From: Ignavibacteriaceae bacterium
GTDB taxonomy: Bacteria; Bacteroidota; Ignavibacteria; Ignavibacteriales; Ignavibacteriaceae
DNA: 64,000 bases
Reading direction: 5' to 3'
Assembly (NCBI GenBank): GCA_013360295.1
Contig: JABWCL010000023.1
Coordinates: 1-64,000 of the forward strand
Part shown: one piece after another, positions 18,605-27,420 of the stretch
Layout: the number at the start of each line of letters is the position of its first letter
How positions within the stretch are numbered: the first letter of the stretch is position 1
Made by a program: the position numbers and the translations under genes
The notes under the pieces: model-generated
The model's database searches: none
Told to the model about the DNA's origin: nothing
Seen by the model: the letters and a program-made list of their open reading frames with translations, nothing else

Positions 18605-18904
18605 CTATCCTAACCTTGCCAACACCTGGCGCAGTATTAGAATGACAACGATCACGAGCAGCAAGTAGGAAGCCAGATATTTCGCAGTTCTCACAGTGAA
18701 CTTAATTGTTGAACGATACCCTCTCCATCCGCATTTATTGCAACGGTAAATCTTATAGAAAGAGGTCGCTTTAATTGTAGTCTCAATTATGCTGCGGCTT
18801 CGTGACCTTCTGAGAGTGTTATACTCATTACACGCGGGGCACCTGCCGAATGAGGGATCATATCTGAATACCGACGCACTCTGAATTTTCTTTTTCGATG
18901 ACAT
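18605..18904 (-). CDS. Small zinc-ribbon membrane protein
   Basis: This 99-residue protein has two CxxC pairs (CPAC near residue 22 and CNKC near residue 55) that form a likely zinc ribbon, with an Arg/Ser-rich stretch between them. A C-terminal membrane helix follows at about residues 75-93. I do not recognise a named family. It lies between ctpA and glcD with 2-3 base spacing, so it is part of the same transcript. Its function is unknown. Confidence 0.65.
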   Translation of the reverse strand: MSSKKKIQSASVFRYDPSFGRCPACNEYNTLRRSRSRSIIETTIKATSFYKIYRCNKCGWRGYRSTIKFTVRTAKYLASYLLLVIVVILILRQVLARLG

Positions 18905-18907
18905 ATT

Positions 18908-20572
18908 CTAATTAATCTTGTTTAGTAATTTATTATAAGCCTGTGAATTTTTCAAAAGCCCCAAAGCCGAAAGAAATTGGTTATCTTTTTCTAGCGACTC
19001 CATTATTCGCCCTTTTGTGTTCGAAATCCTGGAAACGAGTTCCATTTTTAGTTCGTGCTTGATTTCATCTGTGTAGAAGTCCAGATTCGACTGGTCGGAT
19101 TTTTTAATTTCTTCCCTGATAGACTTCATTTTTGATACATTATCGCTATAGACCTGGTTCATCTCATTTTCTTTTATGAAGACGCCGAGTTTTTTGTAAA
19201 AATCAGATTCGAACCGGTAGTCGCTTTTATTTATGAATTCCTTAAATTCTTTATATACGTTGTTCATATCAGGCAAAGCAGGTTTCGAGGCACCAGAATT
19301 ATTTTTGGCAGAATACTGATTTGCAAATTTAAAGAACATCCCTTTTGCCAGGAGGTCACTGACAATTTCAACCTTCTTTGCATTGCTGACACTTGAATCA
19401 GGAGCGATACCTCCCGCGGAATACACAATACGCTTGTTGTCAGTATTGTATATAGTATCTTTTTCAGTGAGACCACCTGCCAGGACTTTATTTTTAGAAG
19501 AATAATCAATTTTCTGGATGCACCTTCCGCTGGGAGTATAATATTTCGAAGTCGTTATCTTAAGAGAAGTATTGTAGGATAACGGACTAATAGTCTGGAC
19601 AAGTCCTTTACCAAAAGTTTTTTCACCTACAATCACTCCCCTGTCGTGATCCTGAATCGCGCCTGCCACAATCTCCGAAGCTGAAGCGCTCCCTTCGTTC
19701 ACCAGCACAATGACCGGAACATCAGGCATCAGCGGTTCCTGTACCGCGAAGTATTCTTTCAGCGATGATGAATCTCTGCCTCGGGTTGAGACAATTAGCT
19801 GTCCCTTTTTTAAGAATGTATTGGATACTTCAACAGCAGCATCAAGTAATCCACCGGGATTACTACGAAGATCAAAAACAATGCTTTCAATTTTCTTTTC
19901 GCGCTGAAGTTCGATAAGCACCTTTTTAAGTTCATCTCCAGCTGATCTGCTGAATCCTGATAATTTAATGTACGCATTATTGCTTTCTGCAGGATAAAAA
20001 GCGGCAAAGGTAATATTCTTGATCGTGATTTCCTCACGCAGCAATTCGAAATATAAAGTATCATTTACACCTGTCCTTAGTATCCTGAGTTTAACGAAAG
20101 TTCCTGGCTCTCCCTTTACATAACTGGAAATATTTTCGTAATCATCCGGAGCTAACACCTTATCTCCGACCTGGTAAATAATATCCCCGACATTAATTCC
20201 CTGTTTCTGAGCGGAATATCCATCCATTATTTCGAGGATGGTAATTTTGTTATCTCTTAATCCTATAGATACACCAATCCCGCCGTACTTTCCTGTTGTA
20301 AGCAGATCAATTTCATCCTGTCTTTTTTCATCAATGAAAACTGTGTAAGGATCCAGGGTTCCGAGCATTCCCCTTATTCCTGCTCTCAGGAATTCGGACA
20401 CGTTGATTTCATCAACATAGTTAAATGAAATTTCCTTAAAGACTCTGGTGAAGATGTCAATATTTTTTGCGATCTCAAGATATCTGTCCGAACCAGGTAC
20501 AGAGAATGCACCAACAAACAAAACCAGTAAAAGTACAACAATGTACTTACGACGACTATTCAATTCCTTCAA
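18908..20572 (-). CDS. ctpA: C-terminal processing protease, S41 family
   Basis: This is a periplasmic serine protease of 554 residues. It has an N-terminal membrane/signal segment (about residues 9-25), a PDZ domain around residues 85-175 (GGIGVSIGLRDN) and an S41 core. The catalytic Ser lies in NEGSASASEIVAGA and the Lys in VGEKTFGKGLVQT. A helical C-terminal extension of about 140 residues follows. The TTG start overlaps the tmk stop (TTGA). It probably trims or degrades exported proteins. Confidence 0.9.
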   Translation of the reverse strand: MKELNSRRKYIVVLLLVLFVGAFSVPGSDRYLEIAKNIDIFTRVFKEISFNYVDEINVSEFLRAGIRGMLGTLDPYTVFIDEKRQDEIDLLTTGKYGGIGVSIGLRDNKITILEIMDGYSAQKQGINVGDIIYQVGDKVLAPDDYENISSYVKGEPGTFVKLRILRTGVNDTLYFELLREEITIKNITFAAFYPAESNNAYIKLSGFSRSAGDELKKVLIELQREKKIESIVFDLRSNPGGLLDAAVEVSNTFLKKGQLIVSTRGRDSSSLKEYFAVQEPLMPDVPVIVLVNEGSASASEIVAGAIQDHDRGVIVGEKTFGKGLVQTISPLSYNTSLKITTSKYYTPSGRCIQKIDYSSKNKVLAGGLTEKDTIYNTDNKRIVYSAGGIAPDSSVSNAKKVEIVSDLLAKGMFFKFANQYSAKNNSGASKPALPDMNNVYKEFKEFINKSDYRFESDFYKKLGVFIKENEMNQVYSDNVSKMKSIREEIKKSDQSNLDFYTDEIKHELKMELVSRISNTKGRIMESLEKDNQFLSALGLLKNSQAYNKLLNKIN

Positions 20573-21180
20573 AATCTTTTCTTAACCTCTTCAATGATTC
20601 TATTTTTTATTATTCCAATTTCATCCTTGCCATCTATGAGAACAAATCTTTTATGTGTACGGGCAATTTCACGATATCCATTTCTTACTCTTTCAAAAAA
20701 TTCCCTGCCTGCAATTTCCATTCTGTCCGGGACGGAATTTTTGCTTTTTTTCCTCTCCTCTGCGGTCTCAAGATCGATATCTATTATAAATGTGATATCG
20801 GGGACACAGCCTGCAATTGCAAAACTGTTTATAGTGTTAATATACTCAAGAGGAATGCCACGCCCATATCCCTGGTAAGCAGTTGTGGAATCGTGGAAGC
20901 GGTCGGATATAACTACTTTCCCCTGCTCAAGACCTGGCTTGATTACCTCCCTTACTAACTGTGCTCTTGAAGCAGAGAATAATAATATTTCAGTCTCGAT
21001 TTTCATATCTGAAATTTTTTTATCGAGCAGAATAGTACGAATCTTTTCCGAAATTCCTGTTCCGCCCGGTTCGCGGATATTAATCACATCCAGCCCTTTT
21101 TCATTAATGAAATAATTCTCAAGTAATTTTACCTGCGTTGATTTCCCGCAGTGGTCAATTCCTTCAAAAGTAATAAACAT
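20569..21180 (-). CDS. tmk: Thymidylate kinase
   Basis: This enzyme phosphorylates dTMP to dTDP. The 203-residue protein begins with the P-loop FEGIDHCGKSTQ, followed by the DR motif in ISDRFHDSTTAYQGYGRG near residue 92, which binds substrate. A lid-type segment follows around residues 135-155. Length and motifs are normal. It sits between a YbbR gene and ctpA, with stop-start overlap to ctpA. Confidence 0.95.
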   Translation of the reverse strand: MFITFEGIDHCGKSTQVKLLENYFINEKGLDVINIREPGGTGISEKIRTILLDKKISDMKIETEILLFSASRAQLVREVIKPGLEQGKVVISDRFHDSTTAYQGYGRGIPLEYINTINSFAIAGCVPDITFIIDIDLETAEERKKSKNSVPDRMEIAGREFFERVRNGYREIARTHKRFVLIDGKDEIGIIKNRIIEEVKKRF

Positions 21181-21181
21181 C

Positions 21182-22090
21182 TTAAAATTTCTTTATAATA
21201 AACTTAATTTTCTCGGGTAACGCAGAAACCAACTTCAGGTTCTCAGGGATTTCAACTTTAACTTTTGCCAACTCACCCGGTGAGGCAATAATATCACTAT
21301 AATATAAATAAATCCTTATCAGGGATGTGTCTAATTCCGCTAGTTCTTTTATTCCCCCGCTGATGATGACATCAATTGCCGGTGGCATTAAAAGTACTGT
21401 GCGGTCTGGAGGAAGATCTTTCACTTCAATCGACCTGAACTTAAACTCTCTTTCTACTATTTGCTGGACATCAAGAGTCGCATTCACAATTCCGGGGTCC
21501 AAAAGAAAGTTCTTATTATCTAGTTCCAATTCTAATTCCTGAAGTTCCCACAGATTAGTCATTTCGACAGGCTTTGTGTACACTGAGTCTATTTTCAGAA
21601 GCGCGCGGTACGAACCGGAGATCGTAACCGAATCAGGTGAAAAGTAAATTTTATTAGCAAGTCCGTACCCCTGCTTATATGAAATATTGCCTTTCAGAGC
21701 AACCGGAACACGCTTGGTAATTCTCTTATCAAGTATCAGTTCAATTTCCTCAGGCATAACGCTGACCAGTGAAAATTCGGGTGAGAACCATTTGTTTTCT
21801 CTAACAATATTTTTTGTATAGAGTTTCTGGTATGTGGAAGCATTAAGCACTCTGATATCAAGAGAGGGCTTCTCCCCGGTGATTAGAGATAATAATTTCC
21901 ATCCCTGAGCCTTAAACTTGATGTTAATTTCCTCAGGAAGGTTATTTGTCGGTGCGAGCCCTTCGGGAATATAAACTAAATGAGGAGTAGTAACAAAACT
22001 GTACTCATGGAATTCATTTAGTGTTGTGGCCAGCCAAATAATACCTGAGATTCCCAAACAAGAAATCAGTACAGTTATTTTTGTTTTCAT
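21182..22090 (-). CDS. YbbR-domain protein (CdaR-like)
   Basis: A single N-terminal membrane helix (about residues 6-24, with the typical WLATTLNE after it) leads into a beta-rich extracytoplasmic part made of YbbR-like repeats; 302 residues in all. In Firmicutes such proteins regulate the diadenylate cyclase CdaA; no cyclase gene lies in this window, so that role is not shown here. I use the ATG at 22090; the codon before it is an in-frame TTG. It is followed 2 bases later by tmk. Confidence 0.8.
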   Translation of the reverse strand: MKTKITVLISCLGISGIIWLATTLNEFHEYSFVTTPHLVYIPEGLAPTNNLPEEINIKFKAQGWKLLSLITGEKPSLDIRVLNASTYQKLYTKNIVRENKWFSPEFSLVSVMPEEIELILDKRITKRVPVALKGNISYKQGYGLANKIYFSPDSVTISGSYRALLKIDSVYTKPVEMTNLWELQELELELDNKNFLLDPGIVNATLDVQQIVEREFKFRSIEVKDLPPDRTVLLMPPAIDVIISGGIKELAELDTSLIRIYLYYSDIIASPGELAKVKVEIPENLKLVSALPEKIKFIIKKF

Positions 22091-22129
22091 CAAAGGATAT
22101 TATTCTCTGACAGGATAGAGGCGGAAATC

Positions 22130-22720
22130 CTATCCCTTGGATATTTTATCGAAGTAATCTAAAAGTTCTTTCCTGCCTGCTTTAGAGATATCCCTGCCCT
22201 GAATTGGAAAGCCGGGAGTGTGCCTCGCTTCACGCCTTAATTCATGAACGTTCATATTACTTAAATCTTTAGTATCAACCTGGAATAGCGGCAAATCATT
22301 CGCCTCTTCTTCAATCGATTCCGATTCAGGCAGATACGGGGTATCCACTTTTTCATCCGGTGGAGCAGCAGCCACTTCTGCCACCAGAGGAGGTTCAGTG
22401 GATTTTTGAGTTTTTGGCTTAGGTATTTTTGCTGATTGAGGAACTTCCCTTATTTCAGGAAAAAGAATTGCGAGCTCATCATCCGGTTGAGGAATAACGT
22501 GAGTGGATACGAGGTCCCCAACCCGTGCCGCCGCTGCAGCTCCGGCATCAACGGATGATTTAACAGCCGCGACATCGCCGACCACTTTAATGGTAATCAG
22601 AGCAGGGTTAGTTTTTTCTTTTCCGACGAGCAAAACATTGGCTGCCTTTGCCATCGCATCGGCAGCCTCAATTGCAGCCACTAAACCTCTCGTCTCTACG
22701 AGACCTAAAGCTTTAGACAT
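22130..22720 (-). CDS. Bacterial microcompartment shell protein (BMC-H) with C-terminal extension
   Basis: Residues 1-90 form a BMC domain of the CcmK/PduA type ([20 protein letters not shown], then GDVAAVKSSVDAGAAAA). The loop that lines the hexamer pore reads KTNPA at residues 36-40 instead of the usual KIGSG, so the pore chemistry should differ. A Pro/Glu-rich linker (about 95-145) leads to a small C-terminal helical motif (about 152-193, NVHELRREAR ... SKAGRKELLDYF). That motif resembles Rho-N/SAP-type domains or a cargo-binding helix. It lies 11 bases after a second shell gene. Confidence 0.88.
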   Translation of the reverse strand: MSKALGLVETRGLVAAIEAADAMAKAANVLLVGKEKTNPALITIKVVGDVAAVKSSVDAGAAAAARVGDLVSTHVIPQPDDELAILFPEIREVPQSAKIPKPKTQKSTEPPLVAEVAAAPPDEKVDTPYLPESESIEEEANDLPLFQVDTKDLSNMNVHELRREARHTPGFPIQGRDISKAGRKELLDYFDKISKG

Positions 22721-22731
22721 TTAAAACCGGA

Positions 22732-23028
22732 CTATTTATTACGTTTTGGCAGAATTAGTTCAACGTCGGAATGAGGTCTTGGAATAACGTGAACGGATAT
22801 AAGTTCACCAACTCTCTGGGCGGCGGCTGCACCAGCATCAGTAGCAGCTTTAACAGCTCCGACATCGCCGCGAACCATTACGGTAACATAACCGCCACCG
22901 ATGGTTTCTTTTCCGATTAATTCAACTTTTGCTGCTTTTACCATAGCATCTGCAGCTTCAATTGCTCCGACGAGACCTTTTGTTTCGATCATTCCGAGTG
23001 CATCAAGGGTCATTTTATGATTCTCCAT
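22732..23028 (-). CDS. Bacterial microcompartment shell protein (BMC-H)
   Basis: This is a canonical single-domain shell hexamer protein of 98 residues: [20 protein letters not shown] near the start, then [19 protein letters not shown] and VHVIPRPH. The pore loop reads TIGGG at residues 42-46, close to the standard glycine-rich loop. No pentamer (EutN/CcmL) gene, signature enzyme or aldehyde dehydrogenase lies nearby, so the enclosed pathway is unknown. The neighbours are ruvX upstream and a second, extended BMC gene downstream. Confidence 0.95.
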   Translation of the reverse strand: MENHKMTLDALGMIETKGLVGAIEAADAMVKAAKVELIGKETIGGGYVTVMVRGDVGAVKAATDAGAAAAQRVGELISVHVIPRPHSDVELILPKRNK

Positions 23029-23098
23029 TAAAAAACATTATAAGGTGAAAAATAGGAGTTAAAAACTAAATATTCAAACTAAAAATTAAAGAAAATGC

Positions 23099-23524
23099 TC
23101 ATTTCTTTTGTGAGAGATAATCCTCAAGTATACTTTGGGCACTCATCATGTCCATTAAAGACTTATCCCGCCGTTTGCTTTTGCGGGTTACGGAATTAAT
23201 TATCTTGCTCCAGGCAACTGAGGAAGAATATCGCTCGTCAACGGTAATAACTGGGATCCTGACTTTCTCCTTTAATAATCCGATAAAGTCCAGAACAAGA
23301 TGATGAATCTCCGAAGGAGTACCATCTTCCTTCAGGGGTAATCCGATGATGATTTCGACTACTTCATTACTTTCCGCAAGTTTTACGACCTCAGCCAACA
23401 GATTTGGTGAATTCTGAAGAGTGACCAAGGGCGAGGCTATAATCTGCAGCGGATCTGAGAGTGCAATACCTACACGCTTAATGCCGTAGTCAATGCTTAA
23501 GACCCTGCCTTTTAATATACTCAT
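23099..23524 (-). CDS. ruvX: Putative pre-16S rRNA nuclease / Holliday junction resolvase-like RuvX (YqgF)
   Basis: This 141-residue protein has the RNase H-like fold of YqgF. Conserved acidic motifs are visible: LSIDYGIKRVGIAL near residue 9, EIIIGLPLKEDG near residue 57 and TVDERYSSSVA near residue 99. The family takes part in 16S rRNA 5' maturation. It begins 2 bases after the rel stop codon and is separated from the shell genes by a 70-base AT-rich gap in which I see no clear signal. Confidence 0.9.
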   Translation of the reverse strand: MSILKGRVLSIDYGIKRVGIALSDPLQIIASPLVTLQNSPNLLAEVVKLAESNEVVEIIIGLPLKEDGTPSEIHHLVLDFIGLLKEKVRIPVITVDERYSSSVAWSKIINSVTRKSKRRDKSLMDMMSAQSILEDYLSQKK

Positions 23525-23526
23525 CC

Positions 23527-25707
23527 CTAAGTTACCTCTAACCGGGTTACCGTATACATTCCCTTTATTTTCTTTAGTCTCTCAATGATTCTTGACAGAT
23601 GATCCAGGCTCTGAACATATAAAGTAACCACACCTTCAAAGAGAGAATCGGTAGTATCAATATTGATTGATTTAATATTCGTGTTCTTATATGTGACTAT
23701 AACGTTTGAGATCTCACTCAGAAGCCCCGGCGAATCCTCCCCCTTCACTTTCAAACCAACAATAAAGGAGGCGCCTTCAAGTTCAGGCCACCTGATGGAG
23801 ACCAACTTTTCGGGCTCCTTTTTGGATATCTCAAGGAGATTTTTACAATTGACCCTGTGAACCTTTATACCTTCTCCGATCGTCACATAGCCTACAACAA
23901 AATCGCCCGGAATCGGATTACAGCATTTAGAGTAAGAAAGTTTCATGCCGATTTTCTCGCCGTCTACGACGAATTGCCCCCCAGAGGCACGGGCAGAATT
24001 CGTGAAGATCTCCACCATATCCGTACTCATTTTGACTTCTTTTTTCTTCGGCATCTGGCTTTCGATGACTTCATCGAGAGTAAGTTTACCTTCTCCTATA
24101 GCTTTATAAAACTTCTTCAGATTGTCGAATTTAAGGGAGATGGCAATTCTATTCAGGTCTTGCTGTGTGTAAGGGAGTTTACTCTTTTTAAGTTTTTTCT
24201 CCACTGCTTCTTTTCCGGCATTAATTACAGCCTCATCAGCCTTATTTAGCCAGCGTTTTATTTCTGTTTTGGCTTTATGAGTCTTTACAAATTTTAGCCA
24301 GTTTTTGTTCGGATGTTGATTTTTTGAAGTAATAATTTCGACCTGGTCTCCACTCTGGAGTATGGTATCCAGTGGAACGATCCGCTGGTTTACTTTAGCG
24401 CCAATACAATGGTGCCCAATATTGGAGTGAACTTCGAATGCAAAATCGACCGGGGTTGAGTTTAACGGGAGCCGCTTCAGATCGCCCTGTGGTGTAAAAA
24501 CATATATCTCATCGGAATAAAGATCAAGCTTGAATGTTTCAACAACATTCTTTTTCATGTCATCTTCGATGGTATTTTCAAGTATCCCCCTGATCCAGCT
24601 GATATACCGGTTCAGATCAGGATTATTCTCATTTGTACCCTCCTTATATTTCCAGTGAGCGGCAACCCCCTGTTCTGCTATATCGTGCATTTTCTTGGTT
24701 CTGATCTGAACTTCAACGAGATTTCCCTCTGGGCCGACAACAGTCGTGTGAAGCGAACGGTAGTTGTTTGTTTTTGGGATTGAGATATAATCTTTGAATC
24801 TGCCGGGAACAGGGAGATAAATATTATTTACAAGACCAAAAATGTGATAACAGTCATCACTGTAATCAGAATCTAGAATAATTCTGACGGCAAAAAGATC
24901 GTAAATCTCCTCAAACGGTTTATTGCGTCGAATCATTTTTCTGTAAATACTGTAAAGATGTTTTACTCTTCCGCTGATCTCATACTTATAATTTCTCTCT
25001 TTAAGCTTCTCAGTAATAGGCTTGGTAAATTTTTCGATGTATTGTTCCCGTTCCTGCCTTTTACTATTTATTTTCTTTTTAATTTCTTCATAAGCCTGCA
25101 GGTTAAGCTCTTTAAAGGAGAGATCTTCCAGTTCCCATTTTAGTTTTCCCAAACCAAAACGATGTGCAAGCGGGGCATAAATCTCAAGTGTTTCTTTAGC
25201 GATCCTTTTTCGCTTATCCGGTTTAAGGAATTCCAGAGTTCGCATATTATTCAATCTGTCGGCGAACTTCACAATTATTACCCTGATATCCTTAGTGATT
25301 GAAATCAGCAGCCGCCTGTAATGTTCAGACTGTTCTATTTCCGACCCCCGATAAATATTCTTGATTTTTGTCAGACCCTCCACGATTGTGGCAATTTCAG
25401 ACCCAAATGATTTTTTAATCATCTCGATCGTGTAATTTTCATTATCCTCAACAACATCATGGAGTAAACCACAGGCTACTGATACATCATCAAAAGGGAT
25501 TTCTGTCGCTAAAATTCGGGCAACAGCAATTGGGTGGGAGAAATATAATTCCTGCGAAGCACGGACATCACCTCCGTGCGCGATAGATGCATATTCAAAA
25601 GCAGATTTAATCAGCTCGCGGTTGAATCCGGGAAGGTTTTTCTCGCATAGCTGTAAAAGAGCCGCTAATTCGGTATCAAGGTAATATTTATTCGTAACTA
25701 CAGGCAT
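23527..25707 (-). CDS. rel: RelA/SpoT-family (p)ppGpp synthetase/hydrolase
   Basis: This 726-residue stringent-response enzyme has all four standard domains. The HD hydrolase domain is near residues 25-180, with an intact HDVVED motif at 83-88. The synthetase domain follows at about 230-350, with YRSLHTTV and the following VEVQIRT. Next is a TGS domain at about 390-450 (IYVFTPQGDLKRLP), and the C-terminal part ends in an ACT domain. An intact HD motif predicts a bifunctional Rel/Spo enzyme. It begins this downstream gene run; its ATG is separated from the next upstream gene by 65 bases. Confidence 0.95.
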   Translation of the reverse strand: MPVVTNKYYLDTELAALLQLCEKNLPGFNRELIKSAFEYASIAHGGDVRASQELYFSHPIAVARILATEIPFDDVSVACGLLHDVVEDNENYTIEMIKKSFGSEIATIVEGLTKIKNIYRGSEIEQSEHYRRLLISITKDIRVIIVKFADRLNNMRTLEFLKPDKRKRIAKETLEIYAPLAHRFGLGKLKWELEDLSFKELNLQAYEEIKKKINSKRQEREQYIEKFTKPITEKLKERNYKYEISGRVKHLYSIYRKMIRRNKPFEEIYDLFAVRIILDSDYSDDCYHIFGLVNNIYLPVPGRFKDYISIPKTNNYRSLHTTVVGPEGNLVEVQIRTKKMHDIAEQGVAAHWKYKEGTNENNPDLNRYISWIRGILENTIEDDMKKNVVETFKLDLYSDEIYVFTPQGDLKRLPLNSTPVDFAFEVHSNIGHHCIGAKVNQRIVPLDTILQSGDQVEIITSKNQHPNKNWLKFVKTHKAKTEIKRWLNKADEAVINAGKEAVEKKLKKSKLPYTQQDLNRIAISLKFDNLKKFYKAIGEGKLTLDEVIESQMPKKKEVKMSTDMVEIFTNSARASGGQFVVDGEKIGMKLSYSKCCNPIPGDFVVGYVTIGEGIKVHRVNCKNLLEISKKEPEKLVSIRWPELEGASFIVGLKVKGEDSPGLLSEISNVIVTYKNTNIKSINIDTTDSLFEGVVTLYVQSLDHLSRIIERLKKIKGMYTVTRLEVT

Positions 25708-25772
25708 TTTTCAGTTTGATTTACATTTCTGAAATTTAAATTATTTTCACACAAATGCAAGTAAAAAATACA

Positions 25773-26807
25773 TTACTTTTTTGAAACTGCTGCTTTTGCA
25801 TCAGTATTCAGTTTACTAAGACGCTCGAGTCTGCCGGCTAATGATAAAGATTCATGTTTGGAAAAGTCTTTTATTTTGAGAATAGGTTGCGTAATCTCCA
25901 CCACCTTCTTTACCTCGCCCAACTCAAAATATGATATCGCTATTTTTGTTTTGATAGTAACTTCATTAATCCTGTTAAGCGGTTTATTCCTTTCATAAGC
26001 ATTAAGTACCTCCTCATAGAGTCTGATTGCTTTTCTTCTGTCAGTTGTTTCATAATATCTGGCAAGATTCATTTTGAACAACCTGTTATCGGGATACTTC
26101 CTCAGGGATTCCTCCGCAATCATTCTGGCTTTTTCGGTTTCTCCCCTTCTCATATTAATCCAGAATAGGACATCCATTCCAAGAAAATCGTGATAAGAGT
26201 TTTGGTTAACTGAAAGTTTTAATAGCCTGATTCCTTCTTCTCTTTCATCGTTGATGAAAGGAAGCCATTGAAGATATTTAATGTTTTCACTTCTCCAGAA
26301 CTTAAACGCACCAATTGCAATATATGCTTCATAAAAAGCAGGGTCAATTTCCAGTATAGAATTGTAGTTAGATATACAGGATATTCCGTCAGAGATCATA
26401 TTGAGCCAGTCTTTTGTCAGCCCCTCATACAATGTTTTATAACCCTCAGCAAGTGAGAGGTAATATCTGTTCCACTTATTCTTTCTTTCATTTTTAAGAA
26501 GTCTGTTACTGTGTTCTTCCGCCTCCTCCAGAAGTCTTAAAATCTTTTTTTCATTATAGGGAACCTGATAGTCGTATGAATAAAATATTTCATTTGCTGC
26601 CAGCATTATCTTGCCAAGGGGGAGATTATTGTATTCAGAGGATAAGATCTGAAAGCTATTGAGGGATTTTTCGTAATCACCATTCGCCATGGCTGATACT
26701 CCCTCTGCAAAAATCTTGTGAAGCCGCTCATCAGGAAGCTGCTGCGGTACAATTTTCTGTGAAAAGAAGAGCAGTAGAAGTAAAAAAAGATACCGCTTAT
26801 GTTCCAA
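25773..26807 (-). CDS. Exported TPR-repeat protein
   Basis: A signal peptide (RYLFLLLLLFFSQKIVPQQ) is followed by an all-helical protein of 344 residues with tetratricopeptide-like pairs. Examples are EGVSAMANGDYEKSLNSF near residue 35 and FKMNLARYYETTDRRKAIRL near residue 243. No catalytic motif is visible. The TTG start lies within the last codons of upp, so the two are coupled. Its partner is unknown. A related exported TPR architecture recurs at 55593-59347. Confidence 0.72.
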   Translation of the reverse strand: MEHKRYLFLLLLLFFSQKIVPQQLPDERLHKIFAEGVSAMANGDYEKSLNSFQILSSEYNNLPLGKIMLAANEIFYSYDYQVPYNEKKILRLLEEAEEHSNRLLKNERKNKWNRYYLSLAEGYKTLYEGLTKDWLNMISDGISCISNYNSILEIDPAFYEAYIAIGAFKFWRSENIKYLQWLPFINDEREEGIRLLKLSVNQNSYHDFLGMDVLFWINMRRGETEKARMIAEESLRKYPDNRLFKMNLARYYETTDRRKAIRLYEEVLNAYERNKPLNRINEVTIKTKIAISYFELGEVKKVVEITQPILKIKDFSKHESLSLAGRLERLSKLNTDAKAAVSKK

Positions 26808-27420
26808 AATACCTGTCCCCCGCGTCCCCTAATCCGGGTAGTATATACCCTCTGTTATTTAGCTCACGGTCAATGACGCAAGTTATCAGTCTCACCTCAG
26901 GGTGATCGCCGGCAATCTTTTCAATTCCTTCCGGGGAAGATATGATACTGAAATATATCATTTCACGGAAACCCAACCCCTTGATATAACTAAGCGCGTG
27001 ACTTACCGTACCTCCCGTCGCAAGCATAGGATCCAAAATGAAAACCGGTTCATTGACATCATTTGCGGGAACGTTAACATAATAATTCTCAGGCTGAAGC
27101 GTCTCTTCATTCCTCCTCGTTCCAATCATCGCAACCGGTGATTCAGGAAAAATTTCTCTGAATCCGGAAAGCATCCCCAATCCCGCACGTAAGACTGGAG
27201 AAAGCACCGGTACTTTTATTATTCTGAAACCCTCTGTAGTTTCAAGCGGTGTCTCAACCTGATACTCAGAAGTAGATAATTTTTCACCGGCATAAAATGC
27301 CATCGCAAGAGAAAGTCTGTGCATCGTCTGACTGAATGCAGTTACGGAAGTATTCTTATCCCGCAGAAGGCTGATATCTCTTTTGATTACTGATGAACTC
27401 TTTATAAGCTCTGTTACCAT
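26797..27420 (-). CDS. upp: Uracil phosphoribosyltransferase
   Basis: This salvage enzyme converts uracil and PRPP to UMP. The 207-residue protein has the PRPP-binding loop DPMLATGGTVSHAL near residue 130, and the uracil-binding C-terminal segment GYILPGLGDAGDRYFGT is intact. The ATG follows the flavoprotein gene stop by one base, and the tail overlaps the next gene by 11 bases. Confidence 0.96.
   Translation of the reverse strand: MVTELIKSSSVIKRDISLLRDKNTSVTAFSQTMHRLSLAMAFYAGEKLSTSEYQVETPLETTEGFRIIKVPVLSPVLRAGLGMLSGFREIFPESPVAMIGTRRNEETLQPENYYVNVPANDVNEPVFILDPMLATGGTVSHALSYIKGLGFREMIYFSIISSPEGIEKIAGDHPEVRLITCVIDRELNNRGYILPGLGDAGDRYFGT

Noticed and set aside
20467-20958. A 163-codon plus-strand frame opposite tmk and ctpA
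   Set aside because: It is antisense to conserved tmk motifs and shows no domain.
23029-23098. A promoter for the shell genes
   Set aside because: A TATAAT is present on the minus strand, but it leaves under 10 bases before the ATG and has no acceptable -35 box.
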